Below are positions 21,384 to 33,005 of a DNA stretch of 64,000 nucleotides, piece by piece. Where the stretch lies: the NCBI GenBank assembly GCA_030220185.1, contig JASPKZ010005705.1, forward strand, positions 1,847,501 through 1,911,500, given 5' to 3'. The DNA comes from Diploptera punctata. Taxonomy: Eukaryota > Arthropoda > Insecta > Blattodea > Blaberidae. The position numbers and the translations under genes were made by a program. Position 1 is the stretch's first letter. Every line of letters begins with the position of its first letter. A model generated the notes under the pieces. That model had not been told where the DNA came from and searched no databases. It saw only the letters and a program-made list of their open reading frames with translations.

Positions 21384-21705
21384 AACAAGAAAGTAAAATC
21401 CAAGCAGCCGAGATGAAATGTTTAAGAAGAGTAAAAGGGTATACTAGAATGGACTGGATAAGATACGACGATATTCGTGAAGAACTGCAGATCTACTCCA
21501 TAAAAGATATATATAACAAGAAACAGTGAAAAGAAAGAATAGAAGAGAGTAGATTACCAAAGAAAATCTTACATTATTTTCCGAGAGGAAGAAGAGATAT
21601 AGGACGTCCTTGGAAGAGATGGTCTTAGATCTATTAGTGTAGACGGAACAAGCAATCAATGCCCAAACCAGGAAGCGAAAGAGAAGAAGATGATGATAAA
21701 TAAAT
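21384..21705 (+). pseudogene. LINE 3' end, decayed
   Basis: The plus-strand translation has 'AEMKCLRRVKGYTRMDWIRYDD' and 'IREELQIYSI' blocks, then 'RLPKKILHYFPRGRRDI', 'GRPWKRW'. These are the usual C-terminal landmarks, with stops between them. The 3' end reads 'gaagaagatgatgataaata'. The same 3' end, on the minus strand, is nested in the SINE at 41381-42018. Confidence 0.75.
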
Positions 21706-22447
21706 ACAATATGACCTAGCTGTTAAAGCGTCTATAAATAAGAAATTGCTGTAATATCAGTTCAATGTCCAAATTTCACAGCTTCCATTGTCCAGTCGTA
21801 TGTCATCATGAATCAGTGTTATCCAAGATTTAGACCAGTAGTGAGGAAACTATTACATTTAAGAATATATAATCCACAAAACCGACAGCGGAGGGATTGT
21901 GGGAAGGAAGAATTTGCACTTTCGCCACTGTGAAGTACACCATGCGCATGCCAACAGACGCGAAGCTGTTTACAGTATGGAATCTTGGGATGCAGCCAAC
22001 ATATATACGTTATTAAAGGAACCTAAAAGCTAACCTAACGCAGTTTAAGTACTCTAACCTGTGAAATACCAACCTAAAATCTAACCTAACGCAATTTAAG
22101 TATTCTAACCTGTGAAACAATGCACGCTGATTTTATTTAGTGTAAGTTAATAAGTATAGACTCTATGTTGGCTGCACTGGAAACAGAATATTCGTTAAAA
22201 TCAATATGGCTATAGTTCAATATCGTGAAAAAAAATTCAAATAATTGTTAGAAAATATGTAAATACCAAAGTAAATGGTGGAAAATAATTAGAAAAATGG
22301 AACCTTAAGAATAAAATTTGACAAGAGTTTATGAAGAAATTTAAAAAGTCGCGTAACAGGTTGTAAAGTTTAACCAAATTACGTATATCTAAAATATTTA
22401 TTTCACTTCACTCAGTCCTTTGCTATTCCAGTCTACTTCATTTTTTT
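21706..22447. other. Unassigned; contains a short direct repeat
   Basis: Direct repeat of about 41 bp at about 22024-22064 and 22077-22117 ('ctaacctaacgca' blocks). No gene seen. Confidence 0.5.
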
Positions 22448-22776
22448 ACTCTATGGCGCGACGGACCTATAAGGCGCTTGGCCTTACCAGCCGGCTGCTG
22501 GTCTCACATCTACATGTGTTCACCACAGAGATAGACGATCATACAGTCAGTCTAGGGGTAACATGTGGTCAGCATGTCGGGTTTCCAGCCGTTATAGCTG
22601 ATTTTTTCAACCTGGAGCCTCTAGTTATTGTAGCTGCCCAAATGCCTCACGATGCTGGGTGAGCACCGGTCCCTACTGGCCGAAATTCCATAAGAAAATG
22701 TATTTCCTCATTGAGACTCGAACCAGCGTAGCTCTGTGTCAAGGCATCCTACCCTAACCACTCGGTTACGGCGCAC
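22448..22776 (-). mobile_element. SINE-C copy
   Basis: Minus-strand head at the right end: 'gcgccgtaaccgagtggtta' (A box) and GGTTCGAGTCTC (B box). The body holds 'gtcagtctaggggtaacatg' and 'gccgttatagctg' segments. Other copies: 42738-43084, 47816-48158 and a fragment at 54306-54441. Confidence 0.88.
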
Positions 22777-22832
22777 TTCCTTGTTTACTAAGGTTTAGTT
22801 GAGCCTAAAGGGGCTTCAAGATTTTCACCGGC

Positions 22833-22853
22833 ATATATATATATATATATATA
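22833..22853. repeat. Short (AT)n tract
   Basis: About ten dinucleotide units. Confidence 0.85.
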
Positions 22854-22894
22854 CATTCGGTTTAATAATTTAACTAAATATATGTTCATGCATA

Positions 22895-23600
22895 GAAATG
22901 CGTTATATAAGGGAATGGATAACTAATGACAGATGAAGGAAATTTTGAAGAAGTGGCTGATTTCAAGTATCTAGGAACAGTAATTACAAATAGGAATGAG
23001 ATGCACAAAGAAATTAAGCATAGGCTCAATTCTGGAAATCCATGCCGTTATACATTAGCCTACAGGGAATTTTCTCATCCCAACTCCTTTCAAAAAAATG
23101 TCAAACTGAAAATATATAAAACAGTTATTCTCCCAATTATATATATTAGCATGGATTGCGAAAAATATGGACTCGTCCTTGACTTTATAAAGGAAGTAGT
23201 GTCACTGGTAAGAAGATTTACGAGTATTAGAGAATAAAGTTCTTAGGAATTTTTTTGGGCCAAAAAGATATGAACAGACAGGTGAATGGAGAAAACTACA
23301 TAATTGAGAGCTACATGATATGTATAGGAAGTCAGATATAATAAGAAGTGTGATGGGCAGGACATGTGGCACGAATGGGGATGAAAGAAGTGCATGGAAG
23401 CTTCTGGTAGGAAAACCAGAGGGAAAACGCCCAGTTGGTTGACCAAGAATGAGGTGGGAGAATAACATTATCCATGATTTGAGGGAAATAGATTATCAGG
23501 GGATGATTGGAAAACATTAGCTCAGGATAGGAATATATGGAGAGCTAATGTCCGCGAACCTATGGATTTGACAGAGCCAGTGAGTTAATTAGTTAGTTAA
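22895..23600 (+). pseudogene. LINE-2 3' half, decayed
   Basis: The plus-strand translation has 'NFEEVADFKYLGTVITNRNE', 'LKIYKTVILPIIYISMDCE', then, in other frames, 'GRTCGTNG' (from an original 'GHVARMG'), 'KPEGKRPVG' and 'WRANVRE'. These follow the order of the LINE copies at 45790-46085 and 63306-64000. Several stops and frameshifts. Confidence 0.8.
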
Positions 23601-24123
23601 TAATTTACACTCTGTATAAAGGACAATTGTTATTTTGAGGAAGCAAGTTTGTGTGGAGGGAAACCAGGCTAAGATAGTGGAATGAGCTTTAAGGAAGAAG
23701 AATATGATTCTTGTCACATACTGCCTGGGTTTGAATAATATGGGGGAGGAACATATTAATACTGCATCTATTATGCTGATTCTGCCGCACTGCTACCAAC
23801 CTATGCAGCTCCTAAATATTTTATCATATTATAACGCATGGCATTGGTTTCTAAGCACCTGTTTAACATAGAGGTTTCTTTCGTCTCTTGTTTATGACCG
23901 CTCTTGTCACGTTGCGACTTCTTTGGATTTGATTCCACGTCATTCGTGTACTGAATTCATTTGTCACAGATGAGAAGAAAAACACACCTAATGTCAGTTA
24001 TAAAGGAAAATTTTTCACAGGATCGTCTATTAAGACGTAATGATGGCTGCTGGCCTTACTGGCAATTTCTAGATAAACTACAGAGCGTCCATAATGTGTA
24101 TGAGATACATATATATATGATAA
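23601..24123. other. No recognisable feature
   Basis: Nothing identifiable. Confidence 0.4.
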
Positions 24124-24125
24124 TA

Positions 24126-25652
24126 CACTGGTGTCCAAAAGTTTTAGGATAATTTGTAAAACGGAAAATCAAAATGCTTAAAGAGGAGCAAGGAGTAAAA
24201 ATTATTTATCAAAACGTTTCTCAGTACATTTAGTTTAGTTTACATACTAAATTATAATCTCTCTTCAACAATGAAAAAATTATAGCAATTATAAATGAAA
24301 ATTGCATTGTTGCAGTTAAGCCCTGTTCCATAAATCTTCATTTTTAAAGAGAGTTATGATATAATCAGATGTAGTGTAAGAACAGATTGCAGTAAAATGG
24401 CACAAAGACAACATCTGGACCCTCTGCTTCGGGGTAGAATTATTGGGCGGCTAGAAACAGGACAGACACAAACTGAGGTCTCCATAGCACTTAATGTGCC
24501 ACAAAATGTTATATCTAGGTTATGGCGACGGTTCCAAGAGACCGGAGACGTTAGGTGAAGACCAGTGGGAGGTCTTCCAAGAGTTACAAATCCTCAGCAG
24601 GATCGATATCTTGCATTAACTGCAAGAAGAAACCGAACAATGTCTGCCAGACAACTGAGTTCAGAACTTGCGGCCGCCTCAAGTATCAGAGTATCCAGAC
24701 AAACTGTCTATAGAAGACTCAGAGCTGCTGGTCTGTATGCTAGGCGGCCTGTAGTGTGCGTCCCACTCACCCTTGATAACAAGAGAGCACGTTTATGGTG
24801 GAGTCAGGAACATCGCGACTGGACTCTAAATCAGTGGAGCAGCGTGCTATTTACAGACGAGTCCAGATTCAGCTTGAACTGTGATTCGCATCGCGTGACT
24901 ATCTGGAGGGAGCAAGGAACTCGTTACAACCCCATGAACATCATGGAAAGACATCCATTTGGTGGCGGTGGTCTCCTGGTATGGGGAGGTATAATGATGA
25001 ATGCACGCACAGAGCTTCACATCTTCGCAGGGTGGCACTGTTAATGCTCAGCGGTATAGAGAAGAGATCCTGGAACCTCATGTAAGACTTTTCAGGGGAG
25101 CTGTGGGTCCAGAATTCATATTCATGGATGACAATGCCCGACCTCACAGGTCACAACTGGTGGATGAGTTTCTTCAGGAGGAAGATATCCAGCGTATGGA
25201 GTGGCCAGCGAGGTCTCCGGATATGAATCCTATAGAGCATGCATGGGATGCCTTAGGGAGACAAATTGCATCTCGTCAGCCTCCTCCGAGGACACTTCAA
25301 GACCTTCACATTGCTCTTCATGAGGAGTGGAATTTGCTGAGCATCGAACTCCTGAACAACCCTCATCACTAGCATGCCACGTCGATGTGAGTCTTGTGTA
25401 GCTGTCAGGGGTAATCACACCCCATACTAATCATTTGAACCATTGTTGTTCAACTTTTATGTTCGAATTCTGAAATGCAGTTTTCGTTTGTTGTGAAAAT
25501 GACAAGTGAATGACGTATTCATGCCATTGTTTCTTTCGTGCCATGTTTCTAATTATCTGTGACATACCTTACCAAATTTTGTATTATTCTGACAAATGCT
25601 TTATAATAAGTCGGCAAATGAACTAATTATCCTTAACTTTTGGACACCAGTG
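24126..25652 (+). mobile_element. Tc1/mariner-like transposon 2
   Basis: Inverted ends share CACTGGTGTCCAAAAGTT, then diverge by an indel before GGATAATT. TA flanks lie at 24124-24125 and 25653-25654. Length is 1527 bp, with one transposase gene. It belongs to a different subfamily from transposon 1: the end sequence and protein differ clearly. Confidence 0.92.
24397..25372 (+). pseudogene. Tc1-like DD34E transposase, one stop and one frameshift
   Basis: Starts at ATG 24397 ('MAQRQHLDPLLRGRIIGRL'). A TGA at 24556-24558 interrupts the DNA-binding half; the frame then continues with 'SIRVSRQTVYRRL' and 'LFTDESRF' (first catalytic Asp). One extra base at about 25031-25033 shifts frame, after which 'FMDDNARPHRS' (second Asp) and 'NPIEHAWD' (Glu) follow. 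The spacing between the last two is 34 residues. With only two lesions it is a fairly young but inactive copy. Confidence 0.9.
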
Positions 25653-25654
25653 TA

Positions 25655-26504
25655 TAAGGCGCTATTAACATATTTCACCATCCTTCAAAAAATGTTTCCT
25701 AGCTGAGACTAACTGATCAGCGGACCTTACAGTCTCTAGCCCTGTTTTTTTTTTTTAAATGCCACTAAAATACAGCTCTAACTTTTTAACCTCTCACTTT
25801 AATTCCTTGTCCACATATGAGGGATTCAGAGCAAAAGTGGACTAAGTCCAAAAAATGAAAATCCTAGTTATAGGCCAGAAACAACTCACTAATATTACTT
25901 TTTTAAAAATTAATAATTTGTTTTTTCATTGTTTAATAAAAATATTTGTAAGATTTGTTAATATATTTGCCTAATGCCTTGTATAATAAGCGATATATTA
26001 ATTCATTATAGTTTATTACTTTCTTTATATTTTTTTCTTTCTTTTCTTTTTATATATACTAGATTCGATCTGTTATTCCTTTCTGTGTTCATTATATCAT
26101 TAATTTAATTTTATTGCATTATTAGATATTATGTTCATTATTATTCAATTTGACAAATAATTAATTGTTTAGTATGACTATTATTGTAACTTTTTGTGTT
26201 TATATGTAACATATGTTTGTCCTGGTGAGTGGAAGAGAAGGCCACTCTATGTTAATTTGGATTCAAAATATCAATAATTATTCAAAGCAATGATGAATCG
26301 GGTATTGTGTTTGTTCTTTTTCACTTTAAAAAATAATTTTTACTCTTCAAATGTAATTAAATGTATTACTCTTAACTTTATATCAGTTTTTCTCAAAAGA
26401 GTAAAGTATGAATTTGGTTCACTTTTGCTCTGAACCATTCAAATTATGATATAAGTACCAGAGCACAGAGGGTCTTAACACAATATAAAACGTAAAATTG
26501 TAGG
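25655..26504. other. AT-rich sequence, no gene seen
   Basis: Very AT-rich (long T/A runs around 25920-26200). No ORF with a motif. Confidence 0.45.
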
Positions 26505-26640
26505 TTTTAATGGCCGGTGTCTTGATTCCTGTGTGGTTCGTCTTCCGGGCTAAATGGCCGTGGTCCAGTTTTCTTGAAACTTGGCGTTTCGTCGTCTACT
26601 ACTACAGTAGACATCTTCAGGAGATTCTGTGTGCTCTTTA
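26505..26640 (-). mobile_element. Penelope-like element terminal fragment
   Basis: Recognised only from a hammerhead-like motif of the PLE type and the AT-rich flanks. No coding remnant is visible. An alternative is an unrelated non-autonomous retroelement that carries the same kind of ribozyme. Confidence 0.45.
26583..26620 (-). ncRNA. Hammerhead-ribozyme-like motif
   Basis: The minus strand reads core CTGAAGA (fits CTGANGA), one extra T, a stem GTCTAC / GTAGAC with a 7-base loop, then GAAACGCC. The core is intact. The segment after GAA is not self-complementary here, unlike the other copies, so helix III may have decayed. Confidence 0.55.
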
Positions 26641-27845
26641 TGAATTCCTCAACTGTCAGCTGCAGACTATTTGTTATTTATGTCACGTATATATTTAAAA
26701 TAGTAGCATAGGCTGCAACTAAATAATATAAAACCTCGCCCAGGCCTACGTAATTGCACCAACTCGCAGTGTTTCATCCGAATAGTCTAGGTATCCAGTA
26801 ATGGATGATCAACTAATGCAAACAATTCTAAACATCAGATTCCAATAACTGTTTATCTCTTACATTCCCCAGTGATAAGTTAGATAAGTTATAGCCTAAG
26901 TATTAACAGTGAAATAATAGTTGTTTGTGCAATTGGAATAATAGGTCAGTCACATTCTCGCGACACTTTCGACAGCATCTAACCGTGGTAGTCCGTAATT
27001 GTGTGGACATTTTTAATGATGGATCTTATTTCAGAGGATGAATACAATATTTATTTAATTAATATAAATTTACCTGCTAGTCAAACAATATGAAAGAATG
27101 ATTTAAATATAAATGAAAAATTACGTGATTTTGTCTTTGTTTTACAACTTTCAATGCTTGTAATTAACATGTGCACACATACATCCAGGCTATATTTTGT
27201 ATATATCATAGCTGCACCATTTTCTATTTGTAATAATGTTTTTTTAGCCAGCACAACATTCAAGTTATTTTTGTATTTATTTATTTTTTTTTTGCAGTGA
27301 AACTTCACTCTATTTCAAAAATTGAGTTTTTTTTAAGAATGGCTCAAAACAAGGAAATGATTAAAGATATGCTGGAGTTTTCGAGATTATTTCGACTAAA
27401 TTTAATTTCAGTGATGTTACTGAGGACTTTCAAAGAGAAATATAAAACAAAGTTGCCAGCTATTCGACGAAATTTTCTGCCAAATAGGTCGTTGCAGGAA
27501 AGTCAAGGGAGCGTTTTTCGACTAAGAATAAAAGCTAGTTGGAAGATTAAGACACCTAATTCCACATAAATTTAGTGAAATTCGACAAATTTTGTTCAGC
27601 CACCATAAAACATTACTTCAGTCTTTATCCATGTAGTTATATGCCTGTTACTATACATAAAATACTGGTGCATAGTGCAGAGGTTATCAAAACTGTAATT
27701 GTTCCAACTGGGCAGTTTTCGGAAGAATACTAAAAAGGTAGGAACAAAGATTACCAGACGTTCCGGGAGATTAACACCAGAAAGCGTTCACATATTGTCA
27801 CGAATGGAGACTTATTTCCATGGTGATTATAACTTATGACCCTCT
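26641..27845. other. Unassigned; one ORF of unknown nature
   Basis: A 90-codon frame at 27297-27569 (+) begins after a T-rich tract ending in 'gcag' and contains 'MAQNKEMIKDMLEFSRLF'. I do not recognise it, and it may be chance. The rest is AT-rich. Confidence 0.35.
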
Positions 27846-28057
27846 GATCATGTCAAAAAAAATGACAGAAGAGAGACTCTCAAGAAGAATACTAGAATAC
27901 TTGATAGAAGAAAAAGAGACGGCAAAAAATAATGTGGATTGATGGTGTTTTTAGCAGCATGAGGGGAAAAAGGATTGGACGATGGGAATTGGAATAACAA
28001 AGAGATATGTGGAGGAGAATGACAATAGATTAATTGGGCGCAGGAAGATGATGTGAA
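27846..28057 (+). pseudogene. LINE 3'-end fragment
   Basis: Same family as 3946-4152 in the opposite orientation. 'MTEERLSRRILEYL' and 'RYVEENDNRLIGRRK'-like blocks are separated by stops. Confidence 0.65.
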
Positions 28058-28102
28058 ACATTGAGAATCCTGCTAAATAAATTATATATTTATCTGAGTT
28101 TA

Positions 28103-28440
28103 TCGCTGTGGTCTCGAGGTATTGTGCTGCTTTGTCACGCAGTGGGCCCGGGTTCGATTCCCGGTCGGGACATGCTCCTGGCTGAGGTTTTTTCGAGGTT
28201 TTTCCTCATCTGTAAGAGAAATGTCAGGAAGCTTAGGGCCCAACGGTCCCCGAAAATCATCCGGTCATCATCATCATCATCATCCTTATCATTATCATCA
28301 TCATCCTTCGCCGGTGTGGAAAGAAACGGGAAGATACCACACCTACAATTCCCTAGTAAAGTTGCAAAGCATAGCACGAAAATGCTATGATTACAATGAA
28401 AGACCTGCCCTCGGGCAGAATTAATATGGCATGGAATATA
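28103..28440 (+). mobile_element. SINE-B, full-length
   Basis: Complete head (B box GGTTCGATTCCC), the 'gtaagagaaatgtcagg' body, an expanded CATCAT segment, 'gccggtgtggaaagaaacgg', and the 'ccctcgggcagaattaatat' end. Confidence 0.92.
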
Positions 28441-29147
28441 TATAAAGAAAATAAATAAAAATAAAGACAGAAAATAAGGAAAGAGATAAAAATAAAGAAA
28501 GAAATGGATACGATAATGAAAAAAGAATGATGTATGAAAAAAGAAAGAAAGAAAGATAAAGAGTGCAGCTACTTTGTTGTATGACGTAATAAACTGTATT
28601 GTCCTTAGTAAAACGAGTAAGTAGGAAAACTTTTTTAACTAGCAATAAAGTTTAAGCAGAACATCAAACCGACCTTTGAAATGTCGACAAAACTACTTTC
28701 GATTTCAGCGAGAAAATCGTAAATTTTATTTTTACGACTTTATTTCGGATATTAGTGGTGGGGGAAAGGACATGACGTCACTGAAGCGTTGCTATGCGAC
28801 CCATTCTGGTATTTACTGTGAGGTCCGGAACCCATGTCACGTCATACGGCAATATTAACCTCAAATGTTGCACCTCGTAAAATCTGCCTACTTAGCACTT
28901 TCTTATAAGTATCATGACACCATTAATTTGTGTGACTGTGCTCTAATTGTCATCAGATTCGTGACTCGTTTCCAAAAGAGAAGTCAACGATTACAGCGAA
29001 CAGTCCAATGAAGTAATTTACTTTGTATCCCAGATTTCAAAATACATTTGCACGGTCCAAACAGAACTTAATATATCAGCAATAAAAATAATAATTATTG
29101 CTTTTATTTTTATTAAATAAATAAATATCTTCAACTAGTATGCAAGT
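28441..29147. other. No recognisable feature
   Basis: Purine-rich at 28440-28560 (AAAGAAAG-type), then unassigned sequence. Confidence 0.45.
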
Positions 29148-29445
29148 CAAGGTCGAGTCGAGGGATGAGATTAGCCCCCTTTATAGAGGTCGGTGAATGA
29201 CAAGGGTGCAGGCAGACCACGCCTGACGCACCATCAGAGGGGAAGATGAACTAAATGAAATGAAATAGATGAGATGTGTATGGATAAATGGTGGAATGAA
29301 ATAGTGACAGGGAAAAACAGGAGAAAACCTCGAGAATAACTTGCCCAAGCTCCGTTTCGGCCACCACGAAACCCATATGGAGTGACCGAGACTCGATCTC
29401 GGAACGTCAGCGGTAAGCGTCTAACCGCTTACACAACGAAGCCGC
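29148..29445 (-). mobile_element. SINE-F copy
   Basis: tRNA-like head at the right end on the minus strand: 'agcggcttcgttgtgtaagc' and B-box-like 'gagatcgagtctcgg'. The body contains 'aagctccgtttcggccacc' (plus-strand reading) and a 'gatgaaatgaaatagatgag'-like part. A relative interrupted by a LINE fragment lies at 57193-57752. Confidence 0.75.
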
Positions 29446-29451
29446 TCTTAT

Positions 29452-29469
29452 TTTTATTACTATTAATAG

Positions 29470-29535
<66 letters not shown>

Positions 29536-29557
29536 TATTATTATTATTATTATGTCG
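29452..29557. repeat. (ATT)n microsatellite
   Basis: Long tract with two short interruptions. Confidence 0.96.
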
Positions 29558-29639
29558 ATTGAAATTGATTTCTTGAGGAGAGCAGCAAGATATTGAATAT
29601 TGAAAAAAATAAGAAATAAAATCATTCCAGAAAAAAGAA

Positions 29640-29720
29640 ATATCTTCTTCATATTTTTCTTCTTCCTGTCACATGACAGACCTAGGGGTCTGTTACGGTC
29701 TCAATCCAACGTATGAAGGA
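29640..29720 (-). repeat. LINE 3' tail fragment
   Basis: Reads 'ttcttcttcctgtcacatga' followed by 'ctgttacggtctcaatccaac' on the plus strand, resembling the start of the minus-strand LINE at 52557 (poly-CTT then 'cctgttccggtctcaagtcc'). A very short 3' remnant. Confidence 0.45.
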
Positions 29721-29776
29721 TCTGCCCAAAAATAAATATTAGATAGGCTAATCAATAGTAGATTATATGAGATGCT

Positions 29777-30545
29777 AGCTAATACCCGGCGTGCGCTTCT
29801 ACGCGTAAATAAATGAAAATGATTGTGCTTTTAAGTTTAGTTGAATAAGTAGTAGCTAAAATAATTAAAATTCTATATTTTTAGATGTTCCGTGCTGATT
29901 ACCCGGCGTTGCCCGGGAATCTACATATCGCGATCTTCTTGACATATGAGCAGAAATACGAAAATTAATGTGATTTATGTTTAGTTAAATAACTCAAAGG
30001 AAAAATGTATATCGTAATTATTTTTAGATACCCCGTACTGATTACCCGGTGTTGCACGGGAATCTACTTAGCTCGATCTTCTTGGTATAAATGACCTAAA
30101 AGACAAAATTCGTTATTGTGAGTTATCAGTCATGTGCTGCTATACTTGCACAAAATCTACGTAGGCCTACTTGTCGCGATCTTCTTGTCATCAATGAAAG
30201 ACAAAAATGGTTATTGTGAGTTATCTTCAAGAGAGAAACATATGCTGTCGCGGACTGTTTTGTAGAGCTTTTTGAGATATTCAATTATGTGTACATTAAT
30301 TGTGTGTATTTGTTATGGTTTAGGCAGCGTAAGCCATTTAAGCGTGCAAAAAGCTACTTTTTTCATGTTTTCCACTACAAAGGGCAATTTTTAAGGGTGT
30401 AGGAGTTGAGTATCTCAACTATCTTATAGCATATGCTCATCCCGGGAATCTCCTGAACATTTTGCAAAAAGCCCCATCACAATCGGATCAACGGTATGTC
30501 CGCGCATAAAGTACGAACAAACAAACCAACAAACAAACAAATATT
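29777..30545 (+). repeat. Dispersed repeat with internal CCCGG tandem units
   Basis: 'ttacccggcgttgcccggga' and close variants recur at about 29780, 29899 and 30037. A fourth unit around 30150 keeps only 'cgatcttcttg'; that segment also follows the second and third motifs. The right end has (AACAA)n. This resembles non-autonomous elements that start with a CCCGGC-type hairpin and end in simple repeats; the class is uncertain. Confidence 0.5.
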
Positions 30546-30665
30546 CGGCATGTACGAATGTAAGAAGAAAGAAAAGAAGAACCTCGAAACTCATGGATGC
30601 AAGAAATAAGAACTGGAATGAGAACAAGAGGACTGGAGGACATGGAGTGGATGGATAGGACGAGT
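30546..30665 (+). pseudogene. LINE 3'-end fragment
   Basis: Plus-strand version of the 1600-1730 end: 'ctcatggatgcaagaaataa', 'gaacaagaggact' and 'ggacatggagtg' segments. Confidence 0.7.
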
Positions 30666-30730
30666 GGATAAGGAAAATAAAACTTTGCGCATAGAAATAT
30701 GTATAAACATTGAAAATGCTTATATAAATG

Positions 30731-30734
30731 TATT

Positions 30735-30775
<41 letters not shown>

Positions 30776-30776
30776 A

Positions 30777-30854
<78 letters not shown>

Positions 30855-30855
30855 C
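30731..30855. repeat. (ATT)n microsatellite
   Basis: About 125 bp with one ATATATT break. Confidence 0.96.
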
Positions 30856-31024
30856 ACATTACGTAAAGTTGTGGAGATGAGCTGTTGGCGGTAATGATAT
30901 TAAAGAGTGGAGGGTCCCCACAGTTTCTCATTAGCAGATGTTTATTACCTTCTCGTAACCTTTGACTTTCTGATATCCACACTAGGCACTCTCTTTAAAC
31001 TGTTTACACAGCTTTCCTCGTTAT

Positions 31025-31560
31025 TAGGCTAATATTGTCCTATACGTACAGAATTTAGTGAAGAGAGTGGGCATGCTAATTCAAAAACATTTCCCATCAC
31101 AAGTTATTGGCACTATCCAACCCGGAAGGTCACAGCCGCGCTGACATAAGCTCTCCGTACATCCCTATATAATACTGTTCTGCCCAAGAGCAGGTTTTTT
31201 ACATGGAAACTCAGCATTCTCCATTCTTTCTTTAACTCAGCCTTCCTTTTTGTATCCGCAGACAAACCATTTATTTTAATATTGTCTATTATCTAATGTA
31301 TTTTTCTGCCTCTAACTTTCTTCCCGTTGACCATTCCTTCTAGGACATTCGTCAGTAGGCAGTTTCTTTTTAGCTAGTGATCAATCCAATTTATTTTCCT
31401 CTTCGTTATGAATTCCAGCATTGTTCTTGCTTCACCCACTCCGTCTATCACATCTTTATGTTTTATTTTGTCGTCCATTTTATACGCTCCATCCTTCTCC
31501 ATATTGAGATCCCTATATTGAGCTAATTTTCTAGTCATTCTCATACGAAATGCCACGAGT
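31025..31560 (-). pseudogene. LINE C-terminal region, decayed
   Basis: The minus-strand ORF at 31374-31556 ends in 'LEFITKRKINWIDH'. Downstream on the same strand 'NCLLTNVLEGMVNGKK' can be read in another frame. These blocks are typical of the C-terminus of an arthropod LINE polyprotein. 5' truncated and frameshifted. Confidence 0.65.
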
Positions 31561-33005
31561 TATTTCCAAATTATCGATAAATTCACGACTCACGAAGTGA
31601 GGAGTGAATTTATCTAGACTATTTAACTCATGCCCCAAATGGGAATTAATGACCAATCACGTTACAATGATTTTTGATTTACGACTAATCATAGTCGTGT
31701 TTCGCCTAGAATTTACCAACTAAAGTTTATCATAATAAAGAAAGCACCTCCTTATTAACATTCTGAATAGGTCATAGCATTATTTTGCAGTGACTGGCCC
31801 TCTAAGAAATACGGCTGCCAGATTGTATATATAGTGCATGAATGTCAGCAGCAAGCGCATGCGATAGATAATATAAAAACATTTGTGTAACAATTGATTA
31901 TACCACAAAAAAAAAGAAAACACTGCTTGCACTTTCTTAAACGAATTATTTTCCAGGAAATGATGTTGCAAAAAATATAATTGACATATTTACATCATAG
32001 GACATCAAATTAATTAATACCTATAACTTTGGTTATAAATTTCTCCACTAGGCTGCATTCTTACAATAGTGCGATCCTTTAGCAATAAATAATATTATGA
32101 TCTGGTTGTAGTGATGAACAAAGGAAGGAAATGAAGCGTACCAATCGTTTCTCATTTGTTTTCAAACATCGCTGTTTACATTACATAATTATATATAAAT
32201 ATTTTGAAATAACTATATTTAAATAATGATTTGTGAGTAAACAGCTTAATTTTATTCGTTAAATAGTCCTAACAAATGCCACTCTTGATTTCCAAATTCT
32301 CTAGATAAATTGGAAATCACTCATGGCATTACTTATGAGAATTTGGAAATCAAGAGTGTCATTTGTTAGGACTATTTAACGAATAAAATTAAGCTGTTTA
32401 CTCACAAATCATTATTTAAATATAGTTATTTTAAAATATTTATATATTTAATGTAAACGGCGATGTTTGAAAACAAATGAGAAACGATTGGTAGCATTAT
32501 TTGCTTCTTTTGTTCATCACTGCAACCAGATCATATTATTTATTGCCAAAGGAACGTAAGAATGCACTCTAGTGGAGAAAAAATGAAACACGTCAAACTG
32601 TATATTAATTAATTTCTGATGTCCTATGATGTAAATATGACAATTATATATTTCTGTAATGTTATTACCTGTGAAAAAAATACATTTAAGAAAGTGCAAA
32701 CAGTGGTTTCTTTTTTTGGTGGTATAATCAATTGCTAGAAATGTTTTATATTAACTTCAGTATGCGCTATGTGTTGACATTCATGCACTATATATACAAT
32801 CTGGTAGCCGTATTTCTTACAGAGTCAATCACTGCAAATTAATGCTATGACCTATTCAGAATGTTAAAAAGGAGATGCTTTCATTATTATGATAAACTTT
32901 AGTTTGTAAATTTTAGGCGAAACACGACTGGGATTAGTTTTAAATCAAAAAATAATTCAAATGTGATTGGCCATTGACTCCCATTTGGGGCATGAGTTAA
33001 ATAGT
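31552..33005. mobile_element. Foldback palindrome, 1.39 kb
   Basis: Left arm 31618-32301 and right arm 32337-33005 are inverted copies of one family unit, separated by 35 bp. Outer ends read 'actatttaactcatgcccc' and its complement; inner ends read 'cactcttgatttccaaattctc' (left) and its near-complement. Left of the palindrome, 31552-31617 adds a terminal hairpin. No coding frame. Single-unit relatives lie at 8908-9440 and 36232-36828. Confidence 0.9.

Noticed and set aside
22024..22117. CTAACCTAACG words as a possible insect telomere (TTAGG)n relic
   Set aside because: Only two or three words within a 41-bp direct repeat; there is no true pentamer array.
27297..27569. Host gene exon after 'ttttgcag'
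   Set aside because: The frame has no motif, there is no good downstream 5' splice site, and the surroundings are AT-rich. Left as unknown.
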